Source: Granulicella sp. dw_53
Lineage (GTDB): Bacteria > Acidobacteriota > Terriglobia > Terriglobales > Acidobacteriaceae
Length of the DNA stretch: 64,000 nt
Direction: 5' to 3'
Assembly: GCF_018449545.1 (NCBI RefSeq)
Contig: NZ_JAAVUR010000007.1
Span: forward strand, 186,001 to 250,000
Shown: positions 36,614 to 45,121 of the stretch, in pieces
How positions within the stretch are numbered: the stretch's first letter is position 1
Layout of the letters: each line of letters starts with the position of its first letter
Notes under the pieces: generated by a model
Told to the model about the DNA's origin: nothing
Seen by the model: the letters and a program-made list of their open reading frames with translations, nothing else
The model's database searches: none
Translations under genes and position numbers: made by a program

Positions 36614-36901
36614 ATGGATATCATCGACGACGACGTAGCCCGGCGCTGCATCGACATCATCGCCAAATCGAAAAACATTCCGCTCGAGTCCATCTCCTTG
36701 GAGAGCACCTTCGACTCTCTCAATATCGACTCCCTCGATAAGATCAACATCTCTTTTGAGGTGGAGGAAGCCTTCGACATCGAGATTCCGGACGACGCTC
36801 TCGGCTCTCTCAAGACCGTTGGCGATGTCGTCTCCGGAGTTCGCGCCATCCTCGCGAAGACCCGGCCGGCGGCCTCCAGCACCGCTGCCGCCATCGAATA
36901 G
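36614..36901 (+). CDS. Acyl carrier protein
   Basis: A 95-residue acidic helical protein with phosphopantetheine attachment site Ser40 in NIDSLDKINISFEVEEAF. The Ala/Ser-rich C-terminal tail is slightly longer than in housekeeping ACP. GGGTAGGGAA lies before the ATG. Placed between the flavoprotein and the ketosynthase, it probably carries the acyl chain for this cluster rather than for general fatty-acid synthesis. Confidence 0.93.
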   Translation: MDIIDDDVARRCIDIIAKSKNIPLESISLESTFDSLNIDSLDKINISFEVEEAFDIEIPDDALGSLKTVGDVVSGVRAILAKTRPAASSTAAAIE

Positions 36902-36941
36902 AGATGGCAACGGCCAAACTCACAGCGGGAGAGACCTCTAA

Positions 36942-38195
36942 GTGCATCGCGTCGTAGTCACCGGCCTCGGCTGCGTCACCCCCATCGGCTCCACCATAGA
37001 GGACGTCTACTCCTCGCTCTTGTCCGGCACGACCGGCATCGGACCCTTCGATTCCTTACCCTTCCTCCCGGACGGCGTCGCCCCCTTCGGCCTTCGCTTC
37101 ACCCAGATGGCGCAGGTACGAGACTTCAACCCCCAGGCTCATCTCCCCTCCGGCACTATCGCGGGCTCTGACCGTACCTCGCAGTTCGCCCTGGTCGCCG
37201 CACGCCAGGCCGCGCAGCACAGCCAATTCAACCAGCACTACGCCCCCCACCGCATGGCCGCCGTCTTCGGATGCTCCACCGGCGGCCGCATCTCGGAGGA
37301 GGCGGAGACGGCCAAGCTCTACACCCGCAACGCCCGCCCCCATCCCCTCACCGTCATCCGCACGATGGCCAACGCCGGCGCCAGTCACGTCTCTATCGAC
37401 CTCGGAATCACCGGGCCAGTCCTTACCCTCTCCACTGCCTGCTCCTCCGGCACGCACGCCATCGGACTCGCCTTCCAGATGGTTCGTTCCGGCATGGCCG
37501 ACGCCGCCATCGCCGGAGGCCACGAGGCTCCGTTGTCGTACGGCTTCCTCCGCGCCTGGGACAGCATGCGCGTCGTCTCCGCCACGCAGTGCCGCCCCTT
37601 CTCCGCGGATCGAGATGGCATGACCCTCGGAGAAGGCGCAGCCATGTTTACCCTGGAGACGCTGGCCTCCGCGCAGGCCCGCAACGCCCCCATCTACGCG
37701 GAGATCGTCGGCTTCGGCATGTCCGCCGACGCGACCCACATCACTAATCCCGCCTCCTCGGGAGCCGCCTCCGCCATGCGCGCTGCTCTCATGGACGCCG
37801 CCAGTGCACCGGGCGCACCCTCCTTCGAGTCACTTCTCGAACAGGTGGGCTACATCAACGCCCACGGCACCGGAACCCAGGCCAACGACTCCACCGAAGC
37901 CGCTGCGATCCACGATCTCTTCGGCCCCCGCGCCTCTACCATCCCTATCAGCTCCACCAAGAGCCTCCACGGCCACTCCATCGGAGCCACCGGAGCGATC
38001 GAAGCCCTCATCACCCTCCTCGCTCTCTACCACGGCAAACTCCCCGCCACCGCCGGTACCCTCGTCGTCGACCCCACGCTGAACCTCGACGTCATCACCA
38101 GAGCCCCACGCGAAGCGACCCCGCAACTCGCCCTCTCCAACTCCCTCGCCTTTGGCGGCTTGAACGCCGTCCTGGCGCTCCGCCCTTATGCCTAG
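36942..38195 (+). CDS. Beta-ketoacyl-ACP synthase (FabF/KAS II-like)
   Basis: A 417-residue condensing enzyme with the Cys-His-His triad: C167 (LSTACSSGTHAIG), H308 (INAHGTGTQAND) and H345 (STKSLHGHSIGATGA). It starts at GTG with GGGAGAG upstream and begins VVVTGLGCVTPIG, a family hallmark. It follows the dedicated ACP by 40 bp and closes the polyketide cluster, where it could build or extend the acyl starter passed to the type III enzyme. It is shorter in conserved residues around FGGLN (usually FGGTN), so a specialised role is likely. Confidence 0.93.
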   Translation: MHRVVVTGLGCVTPIGSTIEDVYSSLLSGTTGIGPFDSLPFLPDGVAPFGLRFTQMAQVRDFNPQAHLPSGTIAGSDRTSQFALVAARQAAQHSQFNQHYAPHRMAAVFGCSTGGRISEEAETAKLYTRNARPHPLTVIRTMANAGASHVSIDLGITGPVLTLSTACSSGTHAIGLAFQMVRSGMADAAIAGGHEAPLSYGFLRAWDSMRVVSATQCRPFSADRDGMTLGEGAAMFTLETLASAQARNAPIYAEIVGFGMSADATHITNPASSGAASAMRAALMDAASAPGAPSFESLLEQVGYINAHGTGTQANDSTEAAAIHDLFGPRASTIPISSTKSLHGHSIGATGAIEALITLLALYHGKLPATAGTLVVDPTLNLDVITRAPREATPQLALSNSLAFGGLNAVLALRPYA

Positions 38196-38222
38196 GGCGC
38201 ATCGAAACTGAATCCCTCTCGA

Positions 38223-39101
38223 TTAGCTACGAATTGCAGGCTTTAATACTTCCTCGGACCATTGGCGGAAGCTGGTCGGGGTAGTGGACTGCGGAGTGCG
38301 CGGCTCAGTGTTGTCGAGGCCTTCGTTCTTGGCCACCATCATGTCGAGCATGCCCTGCGCCATCGCCTCGGACATCCCGAACCCGGTCATTCTGGCCTTG
38401 AACGCTTCGCCGGGGATCTGCTGGAAGCGCACCGTCTTCCCTAGCACCTCGGAGAGGATCTGCGCCATGTCGTTGTAGGAGAGGTCCTCGGGGCCGAGTA
38501 CCGCGATGCTCTCCTGTCCGCTCCAGGAGGGATCCAGCAGCAGCTTGGCGGCGACGGCGGCGATATCGCGGCTCGCGCAGGTCGGAGCCTTGAGGTCCCC
38601 GGCGATCGGCGAGAAGAACATGCCCTGGCTCTTGATCGCCTCGACCTGGCCGAGGAGGTTGTCCATGAAGGAGGGCATCGTCAGCGCACGGTAGCTCACG
38701 CCTGTGCTCGCGATCAAGTCGTCCATCGCCAGCGATCCTGACACCAGCCCGGTGTTCCTGGGCCATCCGCGGCCCAGGGCCGAGACTCCGACGACACGCT
38801 TGACTCCCTGGCTCTGGAACGCATCGCACGCAGGCCGGGTGAAGTCCACGTAGGCGGCCTCGACGCTGGCAGATTGGAAGTCCGGGGGCAGCACCCAGAA
38901 GACAGCATCGGCGCCCTGGAACGCCCGGTTGACGACGTCGATGTCGCCCTGCGATCCCTGCACGACCTCAACACGCTCGCGTGTCTGCGAGGGAAGACGG
39001 GAGGGATCGCGCACGATCACGCGGATGGATTCTCCGCTGTTGAGGAGGTTCTCAAGGACCTGGTGGCCGATAGTGCCTGTGGGGGTGGTGACGACGATCA
39101 T
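38223..39101 (-). CDS. NmrA-family NAD(P)-binding protein
   Basis: A 292-residue atypical short-chain dehydrogenase. TTPTGTIGHQVLENLLNSGE at the N-terminus is the dinucleotide motif and VKRVVGVSALGRG follows; there is no YxxxK at the usual place, as in NmrA-like sensors and NAD(P)H:quinone-type reductases. The ATG at 39101 is chosen for GGAGA 5 bp upstream; a longer frame crosses the operator. It is divergent from a TetR gene with a strong palindrome in between, so it is probably induced by that regulator's ligand. Confidence 0.9.
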   Translation of the reverse strand: MIVVTTPTGTIGHQVLENLLNSGESIRVIVRDPSRLPSQTRERVEVVQGSQGDIDVVNRAFQGADAVFWVLPPDFQSASVEAAYVDFTRPACDAFQSQGVKRVVGVSALGRGWPRNTGLVSGSLAMDDLIASTGVSYRALTMPSFMDNLLGQVEAIKSQGMFFSPIAGDLKAPTCASRDIAAVAAKLLLDPSWSGQESIAVLGPEDLSYNDMAQILSEVLGKTVRFQQIPGEAFKARMTGFGMSEAMAQGMLDMMVAKNEGLDNTEPRTPQSTTPTSFRQWSEEVLKPAIRS

Positions 39102-39128
39102 GATGTCTCCTAGTTGCTGGACTACTAA

Positions 39129-39151
39129 GTAAACTCTACCGTACCGTTTAC
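39129..39151. promoter_or_regulatory. Candidate TetR operator
   Basis: GTAAAC-TC-TAC-C-GTA-CC-GTTTAC: a 23-bp palindrome with 9 of 11 pairs matching, in the 86-bp gap between the NmrA-like and TetR genes. Confidence 0.65.
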
Positions 39152-39187
39152 ATATCGTCAACCCAATCCGGTAAGCGACAATAGGCT

Positions 39188-39808
39188 ATGGCAAGAAGAG
39201 GTGACAAGCTTCGAGAACATATCCTCTGGATCGCCAAGGACGTGTTTCTGGAGATAGGTTTCGAGCGGACGTCGATGGATGTCGTCGCGAGCCGCGCAGA
39301 GACCTCGAAGCGATCCTTGTACGCTCACTTCGAGAGCAAAGAGAAGCTGTTCCTCGCGGTCATCGAGCTAGTGCGCGGTCTCTTCCTCAACAGGCTGAGG
39401 CTGCCGGGCGACTACTCCGAGAAGCCTGCGGACGCTCTGGTGATCTTCTGCGGCCGGTACCTTGAGGTTCTGCTCTACGAGGCGTCGATCCAGATGTGCC
39501 GCATCAGTATGGCCGAGAGCGCAAGATTTCCCGAGCAGGCCGCGCAGTACTTCGATGTGTTATTCACGCAGGTCCACGCGCGGTTGAGCGCCTACCTGAA
39601 GACGACGTTTGGGCTCTCGGCCCGCGGCAGTGCCGAGGCGGCACATAAGCTTCTCGGCCAGGTATTTTATCCGCGCTTCACGCGAGCCCTCTTCGGCATG
39701 GACCCGTTAGTGGAGAGATTCGACCCTGAGACCCTGTCGCCCGACTTCGATCTAAGGCCGATTCGCAAAGCGGTCGCCGACCTGATCGAGTCCCTGCAAG
39801 AAGATTGA
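39188..39808 (+). CDS. TetR/AcrR-family transcriptional regulator
   Basis: A 206-residue regulator. The helix-turn-helix covers about residues 8-55 (ILWIAKDVFLEIGFERTSMD, then RAETSKRSLYAHFESKEKLF), followed by a helical ligand domain resembling AcrR-type C-termini. It is divergent from the NmrA-like gene across a 23-bp palindrome and probably represses both directions. Confidence 0.93.
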   Translation: MARRGDKLREHILWIAKDVFLEIGFERTSMDVVASRAETSKRSLYAHFESKEKLFLAVIELVRGLFLNRLRLPGDYSEKPADALVIFCGRYLEVLLYEASIQMCRISMAESARFPEQAAQYFDVLFTQVHARLSAYLKTTFGLSARGSAEAAHKLLGQVFYPRFTRALFGMDPLVERFDPETLSPDFDLRPIRKAVADLIESLQED

Positions 39809-39956
39809 GGATGCGAAACGGATCCGGGAAGATCGCCTAACTCGCCACCAGACTACTCCCGCCGGAAATCCACAATTAAATAAATGCGATCGATCATCCT
39901 GTGTGTGCCGCGATGAAGTAGTCTGAGCTTGCTCTGCACTCCGCGAAACCCCACAC

Positions 39957-41105
39957 ATGAAACTCATCGCCGCACCTGCCCGGCTCTTCGGCCTCGATAC
40001 CCTTCGTGTGCTCGCCGTCCTCGTCGTCATGCTCTATCACCTGACGATCTTCGGGGAGCTGCCGATGCGCCTCCTCCCCGTCACTTACTTCGGCTGGATG
40101 GGCGTCGATCTCTTCTTCGTCCTCAGCGGATTCCTCATCGGGCAGCAGGCGCTCAAGCCCTACCTGACTGGGCAGCGGCTCTCCATCGCGGAGTTCTACC
40201 GCCGGCGTGCCTACCGCATCCTGCCCGCATATCTTGCAGTGCTTGCGCTCTACTTTCTAGCGCCCGGTTGGCGAGAGGCTCCACGGCTCGCGCCACTCTG
40301 GAAGTTTCTGACCTTCACCATGAACTTCGGCATCAACTTCGACAGGCGCGCCTTCTCCCACGCCTGGTCGCTCTGCGTGGAAGAACACTTCTACCTCCTG
40401 CTGCCGCTGCTCGTCATACTGTTGATGCGTCGTCCCTCGGCACGCAAGACCGTAGCGGTGATCGCCTCAGTCGTCCTCTCCGGCATCGCTCTCCGCGCCT
40501 TTCTCATCACGCGCTATCCTGACGATGTCTGGCGCGACATCTACTTCCCCAGCTATACGCGTCTCGACGGCCTCGTTACCGGGATCTCCCTCGCCATCGT
40601 TCGCACCTTCCGGCCGGGGTGGTGGCATACGCTCATGCAGCGGGGCCACACACTGTTTCTTAGCGGCACTGTCTGCGTCGGCTGCGTCCTCTGGATGTTT
40701 CGCAAGCAAGACCTGGGCGGCAGCACTGGCTCCGCGATGTGGGGCGTCATCCTCGGTCTCCCACTGCTTGCAATCGGCCTCGGACTCCTCACTGCTTCCA
40801 GCGTCAGTAAGAACGGCCTGCTCGCCCGCGTAAGGGTTCCCGGCGCAGAGACACTGGCTACCCTCGCCTTCAGCCTCTACCTCACCCATAAGGCCGTCGG
40901 GCACATCGTGCTGCAGCGCTTTCCGCAGATCACAGGACCGCACGGTCCTGCATCGTGGCTGCTCTACGCCGTCGCATGTCTCTCAGCGGCGTTGTTGTTG
41001 CACGTTGTCGTGGAGCGTCCCTTCCTTCGTCTGCGTGACCGCGTTGCGAGACACAAATCGATCTCTGCTCTCGAAGACGAGATGCGTAAGGAGCCCGCTC
41101 TGTAA
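39957..41105 (+). CDS. Membrane acyltransferase (acyltransferase-3/OafA type)
   Basis: A 382-residue protein with about ten hydrophobic segments. The family start is clear: LFGLDTLRVLAVLVVMLYHL with the catalytic-region His, then GWMGVDLFFVLSGFLIG and FYRRRAYRILPAYLAVL. Such proteins O-acylate sugars of envelope polysaccharides. No good ribosome binding site precedes the ATG. It is convergent with the MFS exporter. A second member of the same family occurs at 51392-52660. Confidence 0.9.
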   Translation: MKLIAAPARLFGLDTLRVLAVLVVMLYHLTIFGELPMRLLPVTYFGWMGVDLFFVLSGFLIGQQALKPYLTGQRLSIAEFYRRRAYRILPAYLAVLALYFLAPGWREAPRLAPLWKFLTFTMNFGINFDRRAFSHAWSLCVEEHFYLLLPLLVILLMRRPSARKTVAVIASVVLSGIALRAFLITRYPDDVWRDIYFPSYTRLDGLVTGISLAIVRTFRPGWWHTLMQRGHTLFLSGTVCVGCVLWMFRKQDLGGSTGSAMWGVILGLPLLAIGLGLLTASSVSKNGLLARVRVPGAETLATLAFSLYLTHKAVGHIVLQRFPQITGPHGPASWLLYAVACLSAALLLHVVVERPFLRLRDRVARHKSISALEDEMRKEPAL

Positions 41106-41114
41106 CTGCTCGCA

Positions 41115-42668
41115 TCACTTGCTGCCGATCGGCTCCGCCTTTGCATCGATCAACACCACAGCACTCAAAGCACTCGCCACTGCAAGCGCCGCCGCGACCC
41201 AGAGCACCACGTCGTAGGCGGCGATAAACGATCCATCCAGCAACTGCCTCACCCGAGCATCACTGGTAGTCGCCGCAGCACGTTTTTCCCTCTGAGACTC
41301 CACTTGCTGACGCTCCGCCGCTGGCAGCTCCAACCCATCCAGTCCCAGGTCCAGATGCCGGTCGAACGCCGCAGAGAAGACCAGCCCCAACACCGCGATC
41401 GCCAACAACCCTCCCAGCCTGGAGACAGCGTTATTCACCCCTGACGCCACTCCCGCCCGGCTCTGGTCGATCGAGCTCATCACCGCCGTCGTCAGCGGCG
41501 CGACGCTGATCGCCATCCCAACCCCCAGCACCACGACGGCAGGGAAGACCCCAGTCCAATACGATTCACCCGCGCTCGCCCGCGTAAACAGCCCAAACGC
41601 CAGTGCTGCGATCATCGGGCCGATAATCAGCGGCAGCTTCGCTCCATACCGCACAATCAATCCGCCCGACCAGCGCGAGAGCAGGAAGATCAGCAGAATG
41701 CACGGCAGCAGCGCTGCTCCAGCCTCGGTCGGGGAGTAGTGCTCCACCTGGATCAGGTCCAGCGGAAGAAAGAACAGCAGCCCGCTCAACGCCGCATACA
41801 GCAGCAACGTCAGCAGATTCGCTCCACTGAACGTCCTCGAACGAAACAGACCCAGCGGCAGCATCGGCGCAGAGGAAGAGCGCTCCACCAGGAAAAAGCC
41901 AATCAGCGCCGCGACCCCGGCGACGCCTGCGATCGAGGCCCGCGTCCCGCCGTGGCCGGCCTCGATCAGTCCAAACGTGACGCCTCCCCATCCCACCGTC
42001 GCCAGCACAGTCCCCCACCAGTCGAGACGTTGTACGCCCTCCGCCCGGCTCTCCGGAACCCGCGTCAGCGTGATCGCGAGCACCGCCAACGCCAGCGGCA
42101 GATTGATGAAGAACACCCAGCGCCACGAGACATGCTGAATCAGCCATCCGCCCAGCACCGGCCCCAGCGCCGTCGTCATCGCCGTAAATCCGGACCACGT
42201 CCCGATCGCCCTTCCTCGTTCCTCCGCGCAGAACGAGGAGCTGATCAGGGAAAGACTCCCCGGCACCAGCAAAGCTCCGCCGACGCCCTGCAGACCCCGC
42301 GCCACAATCAACATCTTCACGCTGCCGGCGAAGCCACACCACATCGACGCCCCGGCAAACAGCACCACCCCCGCCGCAAAGATCCTGCGCCGTCCATAGA
42401 TATCGCCCAGCGACCCGCCCACCAGCAACAGCGCCGCCAGAAACAACGCATACGACTCAACCACCCACTGCACATCCGTCACGGTCGCATTCAACGCGCC
42501 TTGCAGCGCCGGCAGCGCCACATTCACCACCGTGCCATCGATAAACACCATGCTCGACCCGAGGATCGTAGCGGCAAGCACCCATCTCCCCGTCGCACCG
42601 GTCACAGCCGGGGGAGTGGCTGCGCCTCGAATCGCTCCATCACCGCAAGGCAGGGCTACGTTCGACAT
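41115..42668 (-). CDS. MFS multidrug exporter, DHA2 (EmrB/QacA) family
   Basis: A 517-residue, 14-helix proton-driven exporter. Family motifs include MVFIDGTVVNVALPALQGAL (TM1), GGSLGDIYGRRRIFAAG (motif A), RGLQGVGGALLVPGSLSLI and GPVLGGWLIQHVSWRWVFFI (motif C). GAGGTGAAG precedes the ATG. It stands alone, with no membrane fusion protein next to it, which fits a QacA-like single-component pump. Substrate unknown. Confidence 0.93.
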   Translation of the reverse strand: MSNVALPCGDGAIRGAATPPAVTGATGRWVLAATILGSSMVFIDGTVVNVALPALQGALNATVTDVQWVVESYALFLAALLLVGGSLGDIYGRRRIFAAGVVLFAGASMWCGFAGSVKMLIVARGLQGVGGALLVPGSLSLISSSFCAEERGRAIGTWSGFTAMTTALGPVLGGWLIQHVSWRWVFFINLPLALAVLAITLTRVPESRAEGVQRLDWWGTVLATVGWGGVTFGLIEAGHGGTRASIAGVAGVAALIGFFLVERSSSAPMLPLGLFRSRTFSGANLLTLLLYAALSGLLFFLPLDLIQVEHYSPTEAGAALLPCILLIFLLSRWSGGLIVRYGAKLPLIIGPMIAALAFGLFTRASAGESYWTGVFPAVVVLGVGMAISVAPLTTAVMSSIDQSRAGVASGVNNAVSRLGGLLAIAVLGLVFSAAFDRHLDLGLDGLELPAAERQQVESQREKRAAATTSDARVRQLLDGSFIAAYDVVLWVAAALAVASALSAVVLIDAKAEPIGSK

Positions 42669-42827
42669 TTGTCTTCACCTCACTCCAAGCTCGAATCATA
42701 GCTCTTCAGCATCTTCCTCCTATGAGGCAAGCGGCCAACGAGCGTCTCTGTTGTCCAGGGCAGTCAAATTCAGACGAACCAAGCTCGCAACTTGTATCCC
42801 ACCAAGACTTACACCTAGACTTTCAAT

Positions 42828-43334
42828 ATGAGCCGAAGATTCCTCCCCCTCCTGCTCCTCGCCTTCCTCGCGACTGGCCTTGCGTCCTCCAACCTGCACG
42901 CTCAGTCTCGTCTGGCCATCTACGGCACTGGAGGCTTTCAAGAGAGCGGTCTGTCCAATCAAGGCTGGATTCCCGCCGGCATCCTCGGCCTCTACGCCGG
43001 AGCCTCGGATCTCGGCCCCCTCGCCATCTCCGTGGACGTCCGCGGCATCTTCTCCTCCGATGCGAAGAGCGTCCTCGTCGGCCCGCGCCTGGCCCTTCAC
43101 TTTCCCGCCTTCCCACTCAAGCCCTACTCCGAGATCCTGATCGGCGGAACCTCCTACAGCAGAAACGGAGCCTCCGGAAACTTCAACGCCAGCTACGTCG
43201 GCGGCATCGATACCGCGATCCTCCCCCACGTCGACTGGCGCCTCTTCGACTTCACTTACCGCCTCAACGAGTCCGGTAACGGCAGCAGCGACCATCAGAA
43301 GGCCCTCACCACAGGCTTTGTCATCCGCTTCTAA
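42828..43334 (+). CDS. Probable small outer-membrane beta-barrel protein
   Basis: A 168-residue protein with a signal peptide (FLPLLLLAFLATGLASSNLH, cut near AQS) and alternating beta strands such as RLAIYGTGGF, GLYAGASDL and SEILIGGTSYS, ending in TTGFVIRF with the C-terminal Phe typical of outer-membrane barrels. I do not recognise a named family, and no function can be given. Confidence 0.75.
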   Translation: MSRRFLPLLLLAFLATGLASSNLHAQSRLAIYGTGGFQESGLSNQGWIPAGILGLYAGASDLGPLAISVDVRGIFSSDAKSVLVGPRLALHFPAFPLKPYSEILIGGTSYSRNGASGNFNASYVGGIDTAILPHVDWRLFDFTYRLNESGNGSSDHQKALTTGFVIRF

Positions 43335-43344
43335 ATCGCAACGA

Positions 43345-43383
43345 AAAGAGGCGGCCACGGCATCAAGCCATGGCCGCCTCTTT
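43345..43383. terminator. Bidirectional terminator
   Basis: AAAGAGGCGGCCA (43345-43357) pairs fully with TGGCCGCCTCTTT (43371-43383). It lies between convergent genes and can end both. Confidence 0.85.
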
Positions 43384-43395
43384 CTCGCGATACAG

Positions 43396-44937
43396 CTACT
43401 CCCGGAACGTAGACTTCCGCCCAACCAGACGTCCATCCATATCCGCCAGCACATACGCGACGACGGACAACATCGCCGTATTCCGTTTGAAGTCATCCGG
43501 ATCGACCTTATCCAGCGTATCCGCTTCGGTATGGTGCCAGTCGAAGTAGTGCAGCCCGACCGTCCGCGGGCTCAGTGCCGGAACGCCATCCGCAGTGATC
43601 GGTCCAATATCCGACCCGCCGCCGCCCGGCGAGACCGTGTCCGTCCCAATCGGCTTCAATAACGCCGCGATGTCCTGCATGTACACGAACGACTGCTTCT
43701 CCTCCGCCGAGAGCGTGGTCATATCCAAAGCACCGCGTGCCGGAGGAGCAACCGCAGGAGCGCCGGGCGCAGGAGGAGCTGGCCGACGCGGCCCGCCAAA
43801 TCCGCCATATCCGATGCCCAACGGCTTCTCCGCGCCGCCGTCCATTTCAAACGCCGCTACCTGGTCGCCAATCTTATCGCCGATCATCTCGCGATAAGCC
43901 CGTCCACCCGCACCGCCGTTCTCTTCATTCACCCAGAAGACGATCCGGATCGTCCGCTTCGGCTTCAGGCCCAGCTTGTGGATCAGCGAGACCGCCTCGA
44001 AGGTAGCCATAATGCCCGATCCATCGTCCTGCGCTCCCTGGCCTACATCCCACGAGTCGATATGTCCGCCAAGCACGACTACCTGCTCCGGATGCTCGCT
44101 GCCGACGATCTCGCCCATTACATTGCCGGCCTTCACGTCGGCCTCCATATGTGCGTCCATCTGCAGATGCACCTGCACCGGACCCTCCGCTGCCAGCCGC
44201 TCGATCATCAGCGCATCCTCCACGCTGACCGCCGCCGCCGGAACCTTCGGCTGCTTCTCGTCATACCGCAGCGTTCCTGTATGCGGAGTCTGCATCGCCA
44301 ACCCCGTCGCCGATCGCACCAACACCGCAACAGCACCCTTCGAAGCCGCTCTGCTCGGCCCAGCAGTCCGGTACTGCGAGTTCACTCCATACCCATGCCA
44401 GCCAGGATTGAACAGAACAATCTTCCCCTTCACCTGCTCCGGAGTCAGCTCATCCAACGCCTGGAACGAAGGCACAAAGACCACCTGCGCCGTAATCCCT
44501 TCCTTCGGAGTCCCCACACTCATGCCCAGCCCCAGCATATGCAGCGGCTTCTTCACCGCACCCTTGCCAGAGGTCAGAATCTCCCCCGACTCGCTCCCCC
44601 TCACCCAGTGCGGCACCATCACCGGCTGCACCTTAACATTCTGCAGCCCGGCCTTCTTCATCAACTCCGCTCCCCACTCAATCGCCGTATTCAACTGCGG
44701 ACTTCCACTCACGCGCTTACCGATATGGTCGCAAAGATAGGTCAGCGCGGCGTAGCCATCGTTATCCGCCATCGCCGCGGTAAGGATCCTGTCGGCATCG
44801 GTCTTGTACTTGGCAGCCAAAGGCCCCGGCACCGCCGGCATCCCCGAGGACTGCTCCCCCGGCAACTGCATCTGAGCCCCTGCCTGCAACGTAGCAAGCA
44901 AGGCAGCGGTGGTGACGAACGACATAAAACGGTTCAT
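43396..44937 (-). CDS. Secreted M28-family zinc peptidase with PA domain
   Basis: A 513-residue exported aminopeptidase/carboxypeptidase-type enzyme: signal peptide (FVTTAALLATLQAGAQ), a protease-associated insert at about 130-260, then the M28 catalytic domain. Zinc and catalytic residues are visible: GGHIDSWDVGQGAQDDGSG, VNEENGGAG, EMDGGAEK and WHHTEADT. A Pro/Ala/Gly-rich linker (PAPPAPGAPAVAPPA) interrupts the catalytic domain near residue 390, which is unusual. The ATG at 44937 is chosen since GGAG is 6 bp upstream; another ATG two codons earlier has no spacing for it. Confidence 0.93.
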   Translation of the reverse strand: MNRFMSFVTTAALLATLQAGAQMQLPGEQSSGMPAVPGPLAAKYKTDADRILTAAMADNDGYAALTYLCDHIGKRVSGSPQLNTAIEWGAELMKKAGLQNVKVQPVMVPHWVRGSESGEILTSGKGAVKKPLHMLGLGMSVGTPKEGITAQVVFVPSFQALDELTPEQVKGKIVLFNPGWHGYGVNSQYRTAGPSRAASKGAVAVLVRSATGLAMQTPHTGTLRYDEKQPKVPAAAVSVEDALMIERLAAEGPVQVHLQMDAHMEADVKAGNVMGEIVGSEHPEQVVVLGGHIDSWDVGQGAQDDGSGIMATFEAVSLIHKLGLKPKRTIRIVFWVNEENGGAGGRAYREMIGDKIGDQVAAFEMDGGAEKPLGIGYGGFGGPRRPAPPAPGAPAVAPPARGALDMTTLSAEEKQSFVYMQDIAALLKPIGTDTVSPGGGGSDIGPITADGVPALSPRTVGLHYFDWHHTEADTLDKVDPDDFKRNTAMLSVVAYVLADMDGRLVGRKSTFRE

Positions 44938-45042
44938 TTGCATCTCCTATAAAAAAGCTTCTCAACCTAAAAAGGTTCTTAAAATCCTTGCTGACCAACG
45001 GCCACAAGCAGACACACCTGTCCGTTACACGCAACGACTCAA

Positions 45043-45081
45043 CAAATAAAAACCGGCTGAGAGGACATCCTCTCAGCCGGT
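45043..45081 (-). terminator. Intrinsic terminator of the second TonB-dependent receptor
   Basis: A perfect 13-bp stem (45052-45064 with 45069-45081, loop of 4) is followed on the minus strand by TTTTTATTTG. It separates the receptor from the peptidase gene on the same strand. Confidence 0.92.
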
Positions 45082-45121
45082 CTATGCATTCGTCATCAAC
45101 ATTCTCTGCAGGTCATCTTTC

